Below, piece by piece: positions 17,901 to 26,230 of a DNA stretch of 45,921 nt. This DNA comes from an uncultured Eubacteriales bacterium (GTDB lineage Bacteria; Bacillota; Clostridia; Christensenellales; Aristaeellaceae): assembly GCA_902764915.1 (NCBI GenBank), contig CACWXY010000027.1:1-45921 (forward strand), given 5' to 3'. The translations under genes were made by a program, and so were the position numbers. Positions within the stretch are counted from its first letter, which is position 1. Each line of letters starts with the position of its first letter. The notes under the pieces are model-generated. The model made no database searches and was not told where the DNA came from. It saw only the letters and a list, made by a program, of their open reading frames with translations.

Positions 17901-17933
17901 TCACTCTGCCTGATACAATTGCTGTAAGACAGG

Positions 17934-17962
17934 GGGCGGACACTCCGGTGTCCGCCCTTTTT
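17934..17962 (+). terminator. Terminator-like hairpin after the operon 1 binding protein
   Basis: A perfect 10-bp GC-rich stem (17934-17943 with 17948-17957, loop TCCG) is followed by five T. Placed between the binding protein and the permease, it probably lowers downstream expression so the binding protein is in excess. Confidence 0.85.
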
Positions 17963-17981
17963 CTTCCAGGAATACAGTGGA

Positions 17982-18023
17982 CAACGACGTCAGCCCGGAT
18001 GGACTGCCAGGCTGACGTCGTTG
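17982..18023 (+). repeat. Second perfect 14-bp hairpin between binding protein and permease
   Basis: CAACGACGTCAGCC (17982-17995) pairs perfectly with 18010-18023 around a 14-base loop. No T-run follows, so it is more likely a stabilising or processing structure at the new 5' end of the permease message than a terminator. Confidence 0.6.
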
Positions 18024-18066
18024 CCCACAGGGGAACGCAATTACAATTCATGTTGGGAGGCGCCAC

Positions 18067-19086
18067 ATGGGCAAATATATACTCAAGCGCTGTGGGTACA
18101 TCGTGGTGGTTTTTTTGATTCTGTCGTTTCTGATGTATTCACTGTACAACCTGATTCCCACAGATCCGGCCCGCCAGGAGCTGGAACCCATGCGCAAATC
18201 GCTCAAGGGCGATGAATATCAGGTTATGTATCAGCAGCTGCGCAAGCAGATGGGTCTGGATGATCCACTGGTTGTGCGGTATCTTCGCTGGATGGGACTG
18301 TGGAAAGACACAGACGGTTCGTTCAACGGCGTGCTGGAAGGAAATTTCGGATACAGTAACCTCTACAAGCGCGATGTGGTGGAAGTCATTAAGACACCCA
18401 TGGGCAATACCATTTTCATAAACATTTTTTCCACGCTGGCGTCTCTGGGCATTACGATCCCGCTGGGCATTTACTGTGCTGTGCATAAGGGCAAGCGTTT
18501 TGACAGTGCCACACAGGTGGTTACCATGCTGGGGTACAGTATTCCTATCTATATCATTGCCTTGATCTTCATGTATCTGTTCTGTGTGCTGTGGCGCGTT
18601 TTCCCCATCATGGGCACGAAAACACCGGGCATGGAGTATACCAGCGGGTGGCAGGAATTCGTGGATATGCTCTACCATATCGCACTTCCGGTCATTGTCA
18701 TGACGTTCGGATCTCTTGGCGGCATGACACGTTATGTGCGATCCTCCATGATTGATGCGCTGAGCATGGATTATATCCGTACCGCACGCGCCAAGGGACT
18801 TCGGGAAAAAGTGGTGATTTACAGCCATGCGTGGCGCAATGCGCTCCTTCCGGTCATCACGAGCATTCTCGGCTGGTTCCTGGGCATCTTCGGCGGTTCG
18901 GTGATTATCGAAAATACGTTCTCGCTCAACGGTATGGGAAAACTGTACTGGCAGGGACTGAATAACCTGGACTTTGAGCTGGTACTTGCGATCCAGATGT
19001 TCTATTCCATTGTTTCTCTGATCGGATCACTGCTGATTGATATCAGCTATGGCCTCGTGGATCCGCGTGTACGTGTGGACAAGTAA
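18067..19086 (+). CDS. oppB: Oligopeptide/dipeptide ABC transporter permease (DppB/OppB type)
   Basis: This 339-aa inner-membrane subunit forms half of the translocation pore. It has the standard OppB layout: an N-terminal helix (about residues 9-30), a ~75-residue outside loop with LIPTDPAR and MGLDDPLVVRYLRWM, then five more helices. The EAA loop that contacts the ATPases is intact (YIRTARAKGLREKVVIYSHAWRNALLPV region, about 237-264). Its length is normal, and no extra domain is inserted, in contrast to the partner permease. GGGAGGCG precedes the ATG. It is followed by permease C after 13 bases. Confidence 0.93.
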   Translation: MGKYILKRCGYIVVVFLILSFLMYSLYNLIPTDPARQELEPMRKSLKGDEYQVMYQQLRKQMGLDDPLVVRYLRWMGLWKDTDGSFNGVLEGNFGYSNLYKRDVVEVIKTPMGNTIFINIFSTLASLGITIPLGIYCAVHKGKRFDSATQVVTMLGYSIPIYIIALIFMYLFCVLWRVFPIMGTKTPGMEYTSGWQEFVDMLYHIALPVIVMTFGSLGGMTRYVRSSMIDALSMDYIRTARAKGLREKVVIYSHAWRNALLPVITSILGWFLGIFGGSVIIENTFSLNGMGKLYWQGLNNLDFELVLAIQMFYSIVSLIGSLLIDISYGLVDPRVRVDK

Positions 19087-19099
19087 GGAGGAAGGAAAA

Positions 19100-20953
19100 A
19101 TGAAGAATAAAAAAGGTTTTTTCCTGGCCCGCTGGTTCAAGCGTGCGTTCATGGGCAATGATCATGAAGTACGGGATATTATGGCCGAGGAACAGGTACA
19201 GACACCTTTCCGCACCATGGTCCGCAATTTTCTGGGAAAACGTACTGTCCGCGTGGGCATTTTCGGCTTTGTGATTATTTTCCTGTTTGTACTTATCGGT
19301 CCGCGCTACTGGGTGCTGGATCTGAGTGAACAGGATTCCACCCTGGTCAATCTTCCCCCGAGCCAGGACATGATGAATGTCCCCAGCGAGCTGCGCGGCA
19401 AGATTGTGGATATTGCCGCCGGGCGTACGTATGGCGTGGGACTGGACACAGACGGTCATCTGCATACATGGGGATATACACGAATTACCGATAAGATCAA
19501 CATTGCAGATATTCCGGAAGAAGTACAGAAGGCGGATCTGACCATGTTCGCTGCTGGTGACGACCACGTGGTAGCGCTGGATGCTGATGGTCAGCTCTAT
19601 GTCTGGGGCAATACGCGTCTGCAGCAGGGGAATTTCTCCAGTGAAATGAAGAAAGCCATGAAGGCAAAGGATGAGACCTGGGATATCATTCAGCTGGAAG
19701 CCAGCAATCAGTTCTCTGCTGCGGTTTCCAGCGATGGCACATTGTATCTGTGGGGTAACAGCAATGTGGCGGATATTAAGCTGCGCAAGCAGTATCAGGG
19801 AAATATTGCCAAGGTTGCCCTGACCAGCAATGAATATATCTGCCTTCTCAAGGACGGCACGGTAGCCTATACCGGTTACAAGGACAAGGGCAGTGCGTTT
19901 GCAGCCATTCCTGCCAGTCTGCAGGATGAGAAAGTCAAGGATATTGCATCTACCAGTACGACGGTTGCTGCTGTTACAGAAGACGGGCGCGTCATAGTCT
20001 GGGGCAATGCCAAGAATAATGAAAGAGACGTTCCGGCATTCTCTTCTCCTGTCAGCAAGCTGTATGGAGGACGTTTCCACTATACTGCGCTGCTTGAGGA
20101 TGGAACAGTGGTCAGCTGGGGGGCCAATAAGTATCATCAGTGCGATGTACCGGCCAGTGTGGCCCATGGCGCTGACATCCGGGCGATCTATACCGGCAAC
20201 TTCCAGAACTATGCGGTGATGTCAGATGGCTCTGTCCAGACATGGGGTCTTAAGGGGTTTGTGCTGGGCACAGACGGACTGGGCCGTGATCTTCTGACAC
20301 GTATTGTCAACGGCGGACGCGTGACCATGACAGTCGGCGCCATTTCCGTTATTATTGCCACCATTATCGGCGTAGTGCTGGGTGGTATCTCCGGATATTT
20401 CGGCGGCAAGGCTGACCTTTTGATCATGCGTATTGCCGAGATCGTCGGCGGCCTGCCCTTCATTCCTTTTGCCATGATTCTGTCTGCTGTCATCGGCTCC
20501 CGTTTGGATCCGACACAGAAGATGTATCTGATCATGGTCGTTCTGGGCGTTCTGAGCTGGACCGGCACATGCCGTCTGGTGCGTGCACAGATTCTGGCCC
20601 AGCGCGAGATGGAGTATGTGACAGCTGCCAAGGCCATGGGCATCAAGGAGAGAACCATTGTCTTCCGTCATATCCTGCCCAATGTGATCAGTATTCTGCT
20701 TGTGTCCATGACACTGGATTTTGCAACCTGCATGCTGACAGAGAGCAGTCTTTCCTATCTGGGATTCGGCATTCCGCTGCCTACACCCACGTGGGGCAAT
20801 CTGCTGACAGGAGCGAATAACAGTATCGTTATTCAGCAGTACTGGTGGCAGTGGGTATTCCCAGCAACGATCTTTGGCATCTGCACCATCTGCATTAACA
20901 TGATAGGCGATGGCCTGCGTGATGCTGTGGATCCCAAGAGCGCAGAACGTTGA
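19100..20953 (+). CDS. oppC: Peptide ABC transporter permease (DppC/OppC type) with an inserted RCC1-like beta-propeller
   Basis: The 617-aa subunit is about twice the usual OppC length. The first helix is at residues 53-67. The OppC core resumes at VLGTDGLGRDLLTRI (388-402), with its helices and an intact EAA loop (EYVTAAKAMGIKER, 505-518). Between them, residues ~95-385 hold seven RCC1-type repeats of the form DIAAGxxYxVGLxxDGxLxxWG, with WG-type ends near 124, 169, 218, 258, 301, 340 and 382. Seven is the count of a closed propeller. By topology the insert lies outside the cell. RCC1 propellers bind proteins, so it may hold the binding protein, the peptide or a partner. The ATG at 19100 follows AAGGAGG. 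Confidence 0.92.
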   Translation: MKNKKGFFLARWFKRAFMGNDHEVRDIMAEEQVQTPFRTMVRNFLGKRTVRVGIFGFVIIFLFVLIGPRYWVLDLSEQDSTLVNLPPSQDMMNVPSELRGKIVDIAAGRTYGVGLDTDGHLHTWGYTRITDKINIADIPEEVQKADLTMFAAGDDHVVALDADGQLYVWGNTRLQQGNFSSEMKKAMKAKDETWDIIQLEASNQFSAAVSSDGTLYLWGNSNVADIKLRKQYQGNIAKVALTSNEYICLLKDGTVAYTGYKDKGSAFAAIPASLQDEKVKDIASTSTTVAAVTEDGRVIVWGNAKNNERDVPAFSSPVSKLYGGRFHYTALLEDGTVVSWGANKYHQCDVPASVAHGADIRAIYTGNFQNYAVMSDGSVQTWGLKGFVLGTDGLGRDLLTRIVNGGRVTMTVGAISVIIATIIGVVLGGISGYFGGKADLLIMRIAEIVGGLPFIPFAMILSAVIGSRLDPTQKMYLIMVVLGVLSWTGTCRLVRAQILAQREMEYVTAAKAMGIKERTIVFRHILPNVISILLVSMTLDFATCMLTESSLSYLGFGIPLPTPTWGNLLTGANNSIVIQQYWWQWVFPATIFGICTICINMIGDGLRDAVDPKSAER

Positions 20954-20968
20954 GGAGGTTGAAGAAGA

Positions 20969-21970
20969 ATGGCATTATTGGAACTGAAGGATCTCCACAC
21001 GTTCTTTACTACCAAGCGCGGTATCGTGAAGGCCGTTAATGGCGTCAGTTACAGCGTCGAAGCCGGGCGTACACTGGGCGTCGTGGGGGAATCCGGCTCG
21101 GGCAAGAGTGTTTCTGCCATGAGCATTCTGCAGCTTCTGGACGGGAATGGATATATTGATTCAGGCAGTATCATGTTCAACGGCCGTGAGCTTACCAAGC
21201 TCAGCCGCAATGAAATGTATAAGATCCGCGGCAATGAAATCTCTGTAATCTTTCAGGAGCCGATGACCAGTCTGAACCCGGTCTTTACAGTGGAAAAGCA
21301 GGTTGCGGAACCGTTCATGATTCATCAGGGCATGAGCAAGAAGGAAGCAAAGGCGAAGGTTATCGAGATGCTCAAGGATGTCAAGATCCCCAATCCCGAG
21401 ACCGTAGCCAAGCAGTATCCGCATCAGCTGTCAGGTGGCATGCGGCAGCGCGTCATGATTGCCATGGCGCTGGCGTGCCGTCCGAAGCTGCTGATTGCGG
21501 ACGAACCGACAACCGCTCTGGACGTGACGATTCAGGCACAGATCCTGAAACTGATGAACGAGCTCAAGAAAGAGCATGGCACTTCGATCCTGTTTATTAC
21601 CCATGACCTGGGTGTTATCGCACAGATGGCAGACGATGTGGCAGTCATGTACTGCGGACAGGTTGTGGAAATGGCTCCGGCCCGTTCCATCTTTACAAAG
21701 ACAGAATTCTCGCACCCCTATACGGAAGGCTTGATGACGTCCATTCCGCGTCTGGATACGCCAACCAACGAACGCCTCGATGCGATTCCCGGTGCGGTTC
21801 CGCATCCGCTGGATCTGCCAAAAGGCTGCAAGTTTGCACCGCGCTGCAAGTATTGCACGCAGCGGTGTCTGGAAGAGGAACCTACCCTTGAAACGGTAGT
21901 TCCCGGACAACAGGTCCGCTGTTTCTATGCACGAAAGGAGGAGCGTCATGCAAGGCTCAACCAGAAGTAA
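20969..21970 (+). CDS. oppD: Oligopeptide ABC transporter ATPase, D subunit (OppD/DppD)
   Basis: A 333-aa ATPase with all motifs: Walker A GESGSGKS (40-47), Q-loop Q95 ([10 protein letters not shown]), signature LSGGMRQR (153-160), Walker B LLIADE (173-178) and the switch histidine in FITHDLG. The gap between Walker A and Q-loop is 48 residues, the normal value, unlike its partner. The C-terminal oligo_HPY region carries the cysteine cluster [15 protein letters not shown], which in Dpp-type ATPases is associated with an iron-sulfur cluster. AGGAGG precedes the ATG, and its end overlaps the F-subunit gene by 23 bases. Confidence 0.95.
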   Translation: MALLELKDLHTFFTTKRGIVKAVNGVSYSVEAGRTLGVVGESGSGKSVSAMSILQLLDGNGYIDSGSIMFNGRELTKLSRNEMYKIRGNEISVIFQEPMTSLNPVFTVEKQVAEPFMIHQGMSKKEAKAKVIEMLKDVKIPNPETVAKQYPHQLSGGMRQRVMIAMALACRPKLLIADEPTTALDVTIQAQILKLMNELKKEHGTSILFITHDLGVIAQMADDVAVMYCGQVVEMAPARSIFTKTEFSHPYTEGLMTSIPRLDTPTNERLDAIPGAVPHPLDLPKGCKFAPRCKYCTQRCLEEEPTLETVVPGQQVRCFYARKEERHARLNQK

Positions 21971-23510
21971 CCCCAAGCCGTTGCTTAGAATCAGCAACCT
22001 GAAGCAGTATTTTCCGCTCAAGACCAAGGGACTGTATGTCAAGGCAAACGATGGCGTAACCCTGGATATTTATGAGGGTGAGACACTGGGACTGGTCGGC
22101 GAATCCGGGTGCGGCAAAAGCACGCTGGGCAGGACAATCCTTCAGCTGTATCGCCAGACCGATGGTCGCACCATGTATTATGGAAAATCGCTTGACGATA
22201 TTGCGCCGGCATATGTCGGGAACACAATCCGGACGCTGGATAAACGCAAGGCCCAGCTCAAGGAACTGGAAAGCAAGCGCGATACCCTGCAGAAAGAGTA
22301 CGACGGCATGCCTGACGGACAGCCGAAGTATGCCAAGCTCAATGAACTGAATCAGGCAAAAAAACAGGCAAATGACGCCTTTCTGGATATGGCGAACCTG
22401 ATCGGCGGTTTCATTAAGGTCGATGATACTGCACCTGTGGTGGAAGCCTACACGAAGGTATATCATCTCTCGTCCAGACAATGTAAGCTGGAGCAGAAAC
22501 TGGCCAGCGCCACACTGGACCTGGATGATGCTACATTTGCCCGGGATACAGCGTCTAAGGCAGGCAAGAATACATCGGGTGCAGAAAGCCGCGTACAGAA
22601 GGCCCAGTCCAAGGTTGATGAAATCCAGAAGGAGATCGAAGACGTCAAGCAGGAGCTGCGTCAGGCACGTGCTGAGATTGACACCATGCGTGTACAGTAT
22701 AAGGATGATCCGGAGTTCCAGCGTCTGGAAGGCTACCGGGATGACGGCATTGACCTTGCCAGACTGACTTATGATGAGATCCGCCTTCTGCGCAGCGACC
22801 TGCAGATGATCTTCCAGGATCCCTATTCCTCACTGAATCCGAGAATGACAGTTGGACAGATCATCTCAGAAGGCATGCTGGCGCACAACATGTTCAAGAA
22901 AAACGATGAACGGCTGCAGGAACGGATTATTCAGGTCATGGAAGAAGCAGGACTTCAGTCTTACTTCATCCATCGATATCCCCATCAGTTCTCCGGCGGT
23001 CAGCGCCAGCGCATTGGCATTGCACGTTCTTTGGCGGTACGACCGAAGTTCGTGGTATGTGATGAAGCTGTCAGCGCATTGGATGTATCCATTCAGTCGC
23101 AGATTATCAATCTTCTTCAGGACCTGAAGGAGCAGCAGAATCTGACCTATCTGTTTATTACGCATGATCTGTCAGTGGTGAAGTATATCTCTGACCGAAT
23201 CGGTGTCATGTATCTGGGCAATATCGTAGAACTGGCTGAGTCTCAGGAAATATTCAGCCACCCGATGCATCCCTATACGGAAGCGCTGCTGAACGCGATT
23301 CCCACAACGGATGTGGAAAGCAATAAGGAACTGCAGATTCTGGAAGGCGATATTCCCAGTCCTGTTAATCCGCCCAAAGGCTGTAAGTTCCATACCCGCT
23401 GCAAGTACTGCACAGAGGTATGCAAGCATGTAGAGCCGGAATGGGTGGAAGCGGCTCCGAATCATTTCGTGGCATGCCATCATATGCTGGGAGCTCCGGA
23501 GGAAAAGTAA
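21948..23510 (+). CDS. oppF: Oligopeptide ABC transporter ATPase, F subunit, with a ~190-residue coiled-coil insert
   Basis: The 520-aa ATPase has Walker A GESGCGKS (51-58), Q-loop Q290 (MIFQDPYSSLNPR), signature FSGGQRQR (348-355), CDEAVSALD (371-379) and FITHDLS. The usual Walker A to Q-loop distance is about 50 residues; here it is ~230. The extra segment, about residues 84-275, is highly charged and helical (for example KRKAQLKELESKRDTLQKEY and AQSKVDEIQKEIEDVKQELR), interrupted near 145-175, so it probably forms two antiparallel coiled coils on the cytoplasmic side. The C-terminal cysteine cluster GCKFHTRCKYCTEVC is present. The ATG at 21948 has AAAGGAGGAG upstream; earlier in-frame codons lack a ribosome site. 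Confidence 0.94.
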   Translation: MQGSTRSNPKPLLRISNLKQYFPLKTKGLYVKANDGVTLDIYEGETLGLVGESGCGKSTLGRTILQLYRQTDGRTMYYGKSLDDIAPAYVGNTIRTLDKRKAQLKELESKRDTLQKEYDGMPDGQPKYAKLNELNQAKKQANDAFLDMANLIGGFIKVDDTAPVVEAYTKVYHLSSRQCKLEQKLASATLDLDDATFARDTASKAGKNTSGAESRVQKAQSKVDEIQKEIEDVKQELRQARAEIDTMRVQYKDDPEFQRLEGYRDDGIDLARLTYDEIRLLRSDLQMIFQDPYSSLNPRMTVGQIISEGMLAHNMFKKNDERLQERIIQVMEEAGLQSYFIHRYPHQFSGGQRQRIGIARSLAVRPKFVVCDEAVSALDVSIQSQIINLLQDLKEQQNLTYLFITHDLSVVKYISDRIGVMYLGNIVELAESQEIFSHPMHPYTEALLNAIPTTDVESNKELQILEGDIPSPVNPPKGCKFHTRCKYCTEVCKHVEPEWVEAAPNHFVACHHMLGAPEEK

Positions 23511-23511
23511 T

Positions 23512-23730
23512 ATGCTGTTTCAGGGAAGATATGACAAAGCGCGGAAACTGCAGAAAGAAAGAATGCAGGGACAGGATCGGGCTGTTGATGAGGAAAATCT
23601 GGAAGATAAGATCGAAAAGAATGACACACTGGCAATGATACTGTCCGCCCTTCTTGTCTTTCTCCCTGCAGCCATTCTGATACTGGGTGCTGTAGCACTC
23701 CTCGGTTATCTGTTTGTAGTTCGTCCCTGA
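23512..23730 (+). CDS. Small single-helix membrane protein, 72 aa, last gene of operon 1
   Basis: The ATG overlaps the region of the oppF stop by one base of spacing, and GGAGG lies just upstream inside the oppF end, so translation is coupled. The first ~38 residues are charged and probably helical (RKLQKERMQGQDRAVDEENL), and residues ~42-69 form one long hydrophobic helix. I know no family. In operon 2 the corresponding ATPase has two membrane helices fused at its C-terminus, so this peptide may be a separate version of a membrane anchor for the ATPase. That parallel is inference. Confidence 0.8.
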   Translation: MLFQGRYDKARKLQKERMQGQDRAVDEENLEDKIEKNDTLAMILSALLVFLPAAILILGAVALLGYLFVVRP

Positions 23731-23741
23731 CTGTGTGAAGC

Positions 23742-23784
23742 AAAAAGCAGGGGAAAGTCCGGTCTGGGCTTTCCCCTGCTTTTT
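23742..23784 (+). terminator. Terminator of operon 1
   Basis: A perfect 16-bp stem (23742-23757 with 23769-23784) with five A on the left arm and five T on the right lies 12 bases after the last stop codon. Confidence 0.93.
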
Positions 23785-23873
23785 GGTATCAAAAAACAAT
23801 AGAAAAACACAGTAAAGAAGAAAAAACAATGGGACGGTATGCGGGAGCACAAGATTAAAACAGAGATCAACGA

Positions 23874-23902
23874 TTGCAAATGCATTAGAAAATGATTATA
23901 AT
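23874..23902 (+). promoter_or_regulatory. Promoter of peptide-transport operon 2
   Basis: TTGCAA (23874-23879), a 17-base spacer and TATAAT (23897-23902). The -35 with flanking AT is identical to that of operon 1. The ~90-base leader contains two hairpins, TCCGTG/CACGGA (about 23915-23943) and CCTTATC/GATAAGG (about 23951-23970). Confidence 0.85.
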
Positions 23903-24000
23903 AATTGAATGATGTCCGTGAAGAGTTTATCGCTTTACACGGATGAAATGCCCTTATCTTTCAGGATAAGGAGCCCATCTTATTGGAAGGAGAATGCAAG

Positions 24001-26142
24001 ATGAACAAACTTGCGAAGATCCTGTCTCTTGTTCTCGCTCTGACCATGCTTTGCAGCGTTTCTCTGGGCGAAACAGCACAGCTTGCCGCGGATGCACAGA
24101 CAGAAGTGGATGTGGAAGCGTACGAAGCAGCTTCTACCGAAGTCTACAATGCCGTGCTGGGCGGATTCTTTGAGGAATACCTTGCCGCCAAGGAAGCGGA
24201 GGATGTTTCTGAACGTTATGCGCTCATGGCTTTGGCAGAAGCCAAGCTGCTCGGCGCGGCTGTCATGATCCCCCTGGAAAGCAGGGGAGGCAGTTATGCC
24301 GTTACCCGCATTGCGCCTCGTTCCAGCAATTCAACCCTTTGGGGCAATGATTCGGATCGTGTGCATCAGCTCATCATTGTCAAGGATGGCATCCTGAAGA
24401 CCGAAGAAGTGGAAGAGCTGCGGTCCATCTGGAACGAAGTCCATGGCACCGGCGAATATGATGCCAAAGCGAAGGCTTATCTGACCGAAAAGGGTTATGA
24501 ACTGACCGACGTATATAACTATGCGTATACCAGCGATCCGAATACCTGGGATGTGCTCGCCACATCCAAGCAGGCGGATTCCCGCGCGATTGTCAATACC
24601 TATGATGGTCTGTATGAATATGACGAGGAAAATGTTCAGCAGCCAGCTCTGGCCACCGGCTATACTGTCTCGGATGACGGTCTGACCTATACCTTTACCA
24701 TCCGCGAGGGCGCTGTGTGGGTTGACAGTCAGGGACGTAAGGTTGCCGATGTAAAGGCTGACGACTGGGTTGCCGGTATGCAGCACATGATGGACGCTGC
24801 CGAAGGTCTGGAATATCTCGTAGGACCGGAAGGCTGCAACATTGCCGGCGCAGAGGCCTACATGAACGGTGAAACCACTGATTTCAGCACCGTTGGCGTG
24901 AAGGCGCTGGACGATCATACACTGGAATACACACTGGCCGCTCCGAGCTTCTTCTTTACCACCATGCTGGGTTATGGCGTGTTCGCACCTCTGAGCCGTG
25001 ACTATTACACCTCTCAGGGTGGTCAGTTCGGCACGGAATACAATCCTGAAGCCGAGACTTATGTCTATGGCAAGGATCCTGACCACATCGCCTACAATGG
25101 TCCGTATCTTGTCACCAACTCCACCAAGGAAAATACCATCGTATTCAAAGCCAATGAAAACTACTGGAACAAGGATCATATCAATATACACACTGTGAAC
25201 TGGTACTATGATGACGGCACGGATCAGCTGAAAGCTTACAATGATTTCAAGGCCGGCAATCTGTCCAGCTGCATTCTGACCAGCTCCAGACTGGAGCAGG
25301 CCAAGAAGGACGGCATCTTTGACGAGTCCTCCTATGTCACTTCCACAGATGCTACTTCCTTCATGGGATTCTTCAACGTAAACCGTACTGCTTTCAGCAA
25401 CTTCAATGACCCGACCAAGGTCATTTCTCCCCAGACGGTGGAAGATGCAGCCCGCACCAAGCAGGCCATGAGCAATATTCATTTCCGTCGTTCTCTGCTG
25501 ATGAGCCTGGACCGTGGTGCCTATGAAGCACAGACGGTAGGCGAAGATCTGAAGTATGCTTCTCTGATCAATTCCTACACGCCTGGCAATTTCGTCTCCC
25601 TGGTGGATGATGTTACCGTTGCTATCAATGGCACGGAAACTACCTTCAAGGCTGGCACCTATTATGGCGAAATCATGCAGGCACAGCTGGACGCCGATGG
25701 CGTTTCGGCCAAGGTATGGGACGAGAACACGCAGCAGAGTTCCGGCTTTGACGGATGGTACAATCCTGAAAACGCGAAGGCCGAACTGGCTGTGGCTGTG
25801 TCCGAACTGGCGGAAGAAGGCCTTGTGATTGATGCAGAGCATCCGATCTACATCGATGTGCCGACCTTTACCGGCAGTGAAATCTACAACAACCGTGAGG
25901 AAGCCCTGAAACAGTCTGTGGCAGCGGCCTCCGATGGTCTGATTGTCATCAACAAGGTTGACTGCGCGACCCAGGGTGAATGGTACTATGCTGGTTATTA
26001 TTTCAATCTGGGCTATGAAGGCAACTTTGACCTTTGCGATCTGTCTGGCTGGGGCCCTGACTATGGTGATCCGCAGAGCTATCTGGACACCATGCTGCCC
26101 GATTATGCTGGCTATATGGTAAAGGCACTGGGTATTTTCTGA
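24001..26142 (+). CDS. Ami/Opp-type oligopeptide-binding protein with apparently circularly permuted order
   Basis: This 713-aa secreted protein belongs to SBP_bac_5 (AmiA/OppA-like). After the signal peptide (1-23, SLG-E), residues ~38-165 resemble the C-terminal end of AmiA-like proteins: SERYALMALAEAKLL, VMIPLESRGGSYAVTRIAP and LIIVKDGILKTEEVEELRSIW. The normal N-terminal lobe starts only at ~168 (LTDVYNYAYTSDPNTWD). The chain then runs through both lobes and stops at GWGPDYGDPQSYLDTMLPDYAGYMVKALGIF-type sequence, just where family members normally continue into the segment found here at the N-terminus. I infer a circular permutation. No lipobox cysteine is present. The ATG at 24001 has AAGGAG upstream. 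It feeds the Ami-type permeases that follow. Confidence 0.88.
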   Translation: MNKLAKILSLVLALTMLCSVSLGETAQLAADAQTEVDVEAYEAASTEVYNAVLGGFFEEYLAAKEAEDVSERYALMALAEAKLLGAAVMIPLESRGGSYAVTRIAPRSSNSTLWGNDSDRVHQLIIVKDGILKTEEVEELRSIWNEVHGTGEYDAKAKAYLTEKGYELTDVYNYAYTSDPNTWDVLATSKQADSRAIVNTYDGLYEYDEENVQQPALATGYTVSDDGLTYTFTIREGAVWVDSQGRKVADVKADDWVAGMQHMMDAAEGLEYLVGPEGCNIAGAEAYMNGETTDFSTVGVKALDDHTLEYTLAAPSFFFTTMLGYGVFAPLSRDYYTSQGGQFGTEYNPEAETYVYGKDPDHIAYNGPYLVTNSTKENTIVFKANENYWNKDHINIHTVNWYYDDGTDQLKAYNDFKAGNLSSCILTSSRLEQAKKDGIFDESSYVTSTDATSFMGFFNVNRTAFSNFNDPTKVISPQTVEDAARTKQAMSNIHFRRSLLMSLDRGAYEAQTVGEDLKYASLINSYTPGNFVSLVDDVTVAINGTETTFKAGTYYGEIMQAQLDADGVSAKVWDENTQQSSGFDGWYNPENAKAELAVAVSELAEEGLVIDAEHPIYIDVPTFTGSEIYNNREEALKQSVAAASDGLIVINKVDCATQGEWYYAGYYFNLGYEGNFDLCDLSGWGPDYGDPQSYLDTMLPDYAGYMVKALGIF

Positions 26143-26179
26143 TCTGTTGAGGATTAATACCGGTTGTTGAATTTCCGGC

Positions 26180-26207
26180 GGGGATGACGGTTTCCGTCAT
26201 CCCCTTT
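26180..26207 (+). terminator. Terminator-like hairpin after the operon 2 binding protein
   Basis: A perfect 11-bp stem (26180-26190 with 26194-26204, loop TTT) followed by TTT. It has the same position and probable role as the hairpin at 17934 in operon 1: partial termination to favour the binding protein. Confidence 0.75.
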
Positions 26208-26230
26208 GCCGCTCATAAAAGAGGGATTCC

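Noticed and set aside
24331..25842. A 503-codon minus-strand frame opposite the operon 2 binding protein
   Set aside because: It mirrors the real gene and lacks start signals; the plus-strand protein is a clear family member.
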